64,000 nucleotides of DNA, from the NCBI RefSeq assembly GCF_048128805.1, contig NC_136019.1, positions 16,756,881 to 16,820,880 of the forward strand, written 5' to 3'. Of this stretch, positions 63,850 to 64,000 are shown in pieces. This DNA is from Centroberyx gerrardi. Taxonomy: Eukaryota > Chordata > Actinopteri > Beryciformes > Berycidae. The translations under genes and the position numbers were made by a program. How positions within the stretch are numbered: the stretch's first letter is position 1; the number at the start of each line of letters is the position of its first letter. The notes below the pieces were generated by a model. The model had not been told where the DNA came from. It ran no database searches and saw only the letters and a program-made list of their open reading frames with translations.

Positions 63850-64000
63850 GTAACGGCACCCGACTAGACGATCGCTCGATCATCACTATCTGAAGGATTA
63901 CCGTTATTTGAATGATTGTCTTTATGAGCACAAACATGTTATTGGTAGCTCATAATTTACTTATCCTATTGGATTTTTTTTGTTTTATTGTTTGTCAAGT

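Noticed and set aside
1-64000. CRISPR arrays, bacterial operons, rRNA or functional tRNA genes
   Set aside because: The window is vertebrate genomic DNA; no spaced repeats, rRNA or intact cloverleaf were seen, only the diverged SINE head.

Overview
This window is vertebrate chromosomal DNA, almost certainly from a ray-finned (probably percomorph) teleost. Genes are split by short GT-AG introns. (CA)n/(GT)n runs, small inverted-repeat DNA elements and a tRNA-derived SINE are scattered through it. The gene families include teleost-expanded ones: FN3-bearing very large GTPases, secreted ENDOD1-like nucleases and egg-coat ZP proteins. All exon models were built by hand from splice signals, reading-frame phase and remembered family sequences; nothing was searched.

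Left part (1-37.7 kb), minus strand. wrap53 (telomerase/scaRNA Cajal-body WD40 protein) is cut by the left edge and begins near 6.6 kb. gigyf1 follows, with 23 coding exons between 13135 and 34256. They join in phase to a complete protein of about 1068 residues with the 4EHP-binding motif, a GYF domain and coiled-coil/Q-rich tracts. Its 3' UTR probably runs to about 7.0 kb, and its promoter lies near 37.0-37.7 kb. Its introns hold two MADF-domain remnants of Harbinger-type transposons, a Harbinger-like MITE, a second inverted-repeat element and a SINE. One acceptor region is duplicated so that a second acceptor would add exactly 39 codons in frame.

Middle part (37.7-50.3 kb). A gene-poor stretch with local duplications leads to a minus-strand very large inducible GTPase (VLIG/GVIN family): two tiny N-terminal exons, two FN3 exons and one giant 4.7 kb exon. 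The giant exon is full length but its frame changes twice, each time at an A-run one base too long.

Right part (50.3-64 kb). Four tandem plus-strand two-exon genes encode secreted ENDOD1-like DNA/RNA non-specific endonucleases. Only the fourth keeps the catalytic His of the RGH motif; the other three have Thr, Gln and Ala there. A roughly 450-490 bp flank is duplicated after genes 2 and 3. Next come intronless ufsp1 (minus, catalytic Cys and Asp-Pro-His visible) and, divergently, the first five exons of a ZP3-like egg-coat gene that runs off the right edge. The gigyf1-ufsp1 linkage recalls human 7q22. The most unusual signals are the mostly histidine-less nuclease array, the in-frame duplicated acceptor of gigyf1, the two homopolymer frame changes in the GTPase and a perfect 23-bp-arm palindrome at a ZP splice donor.
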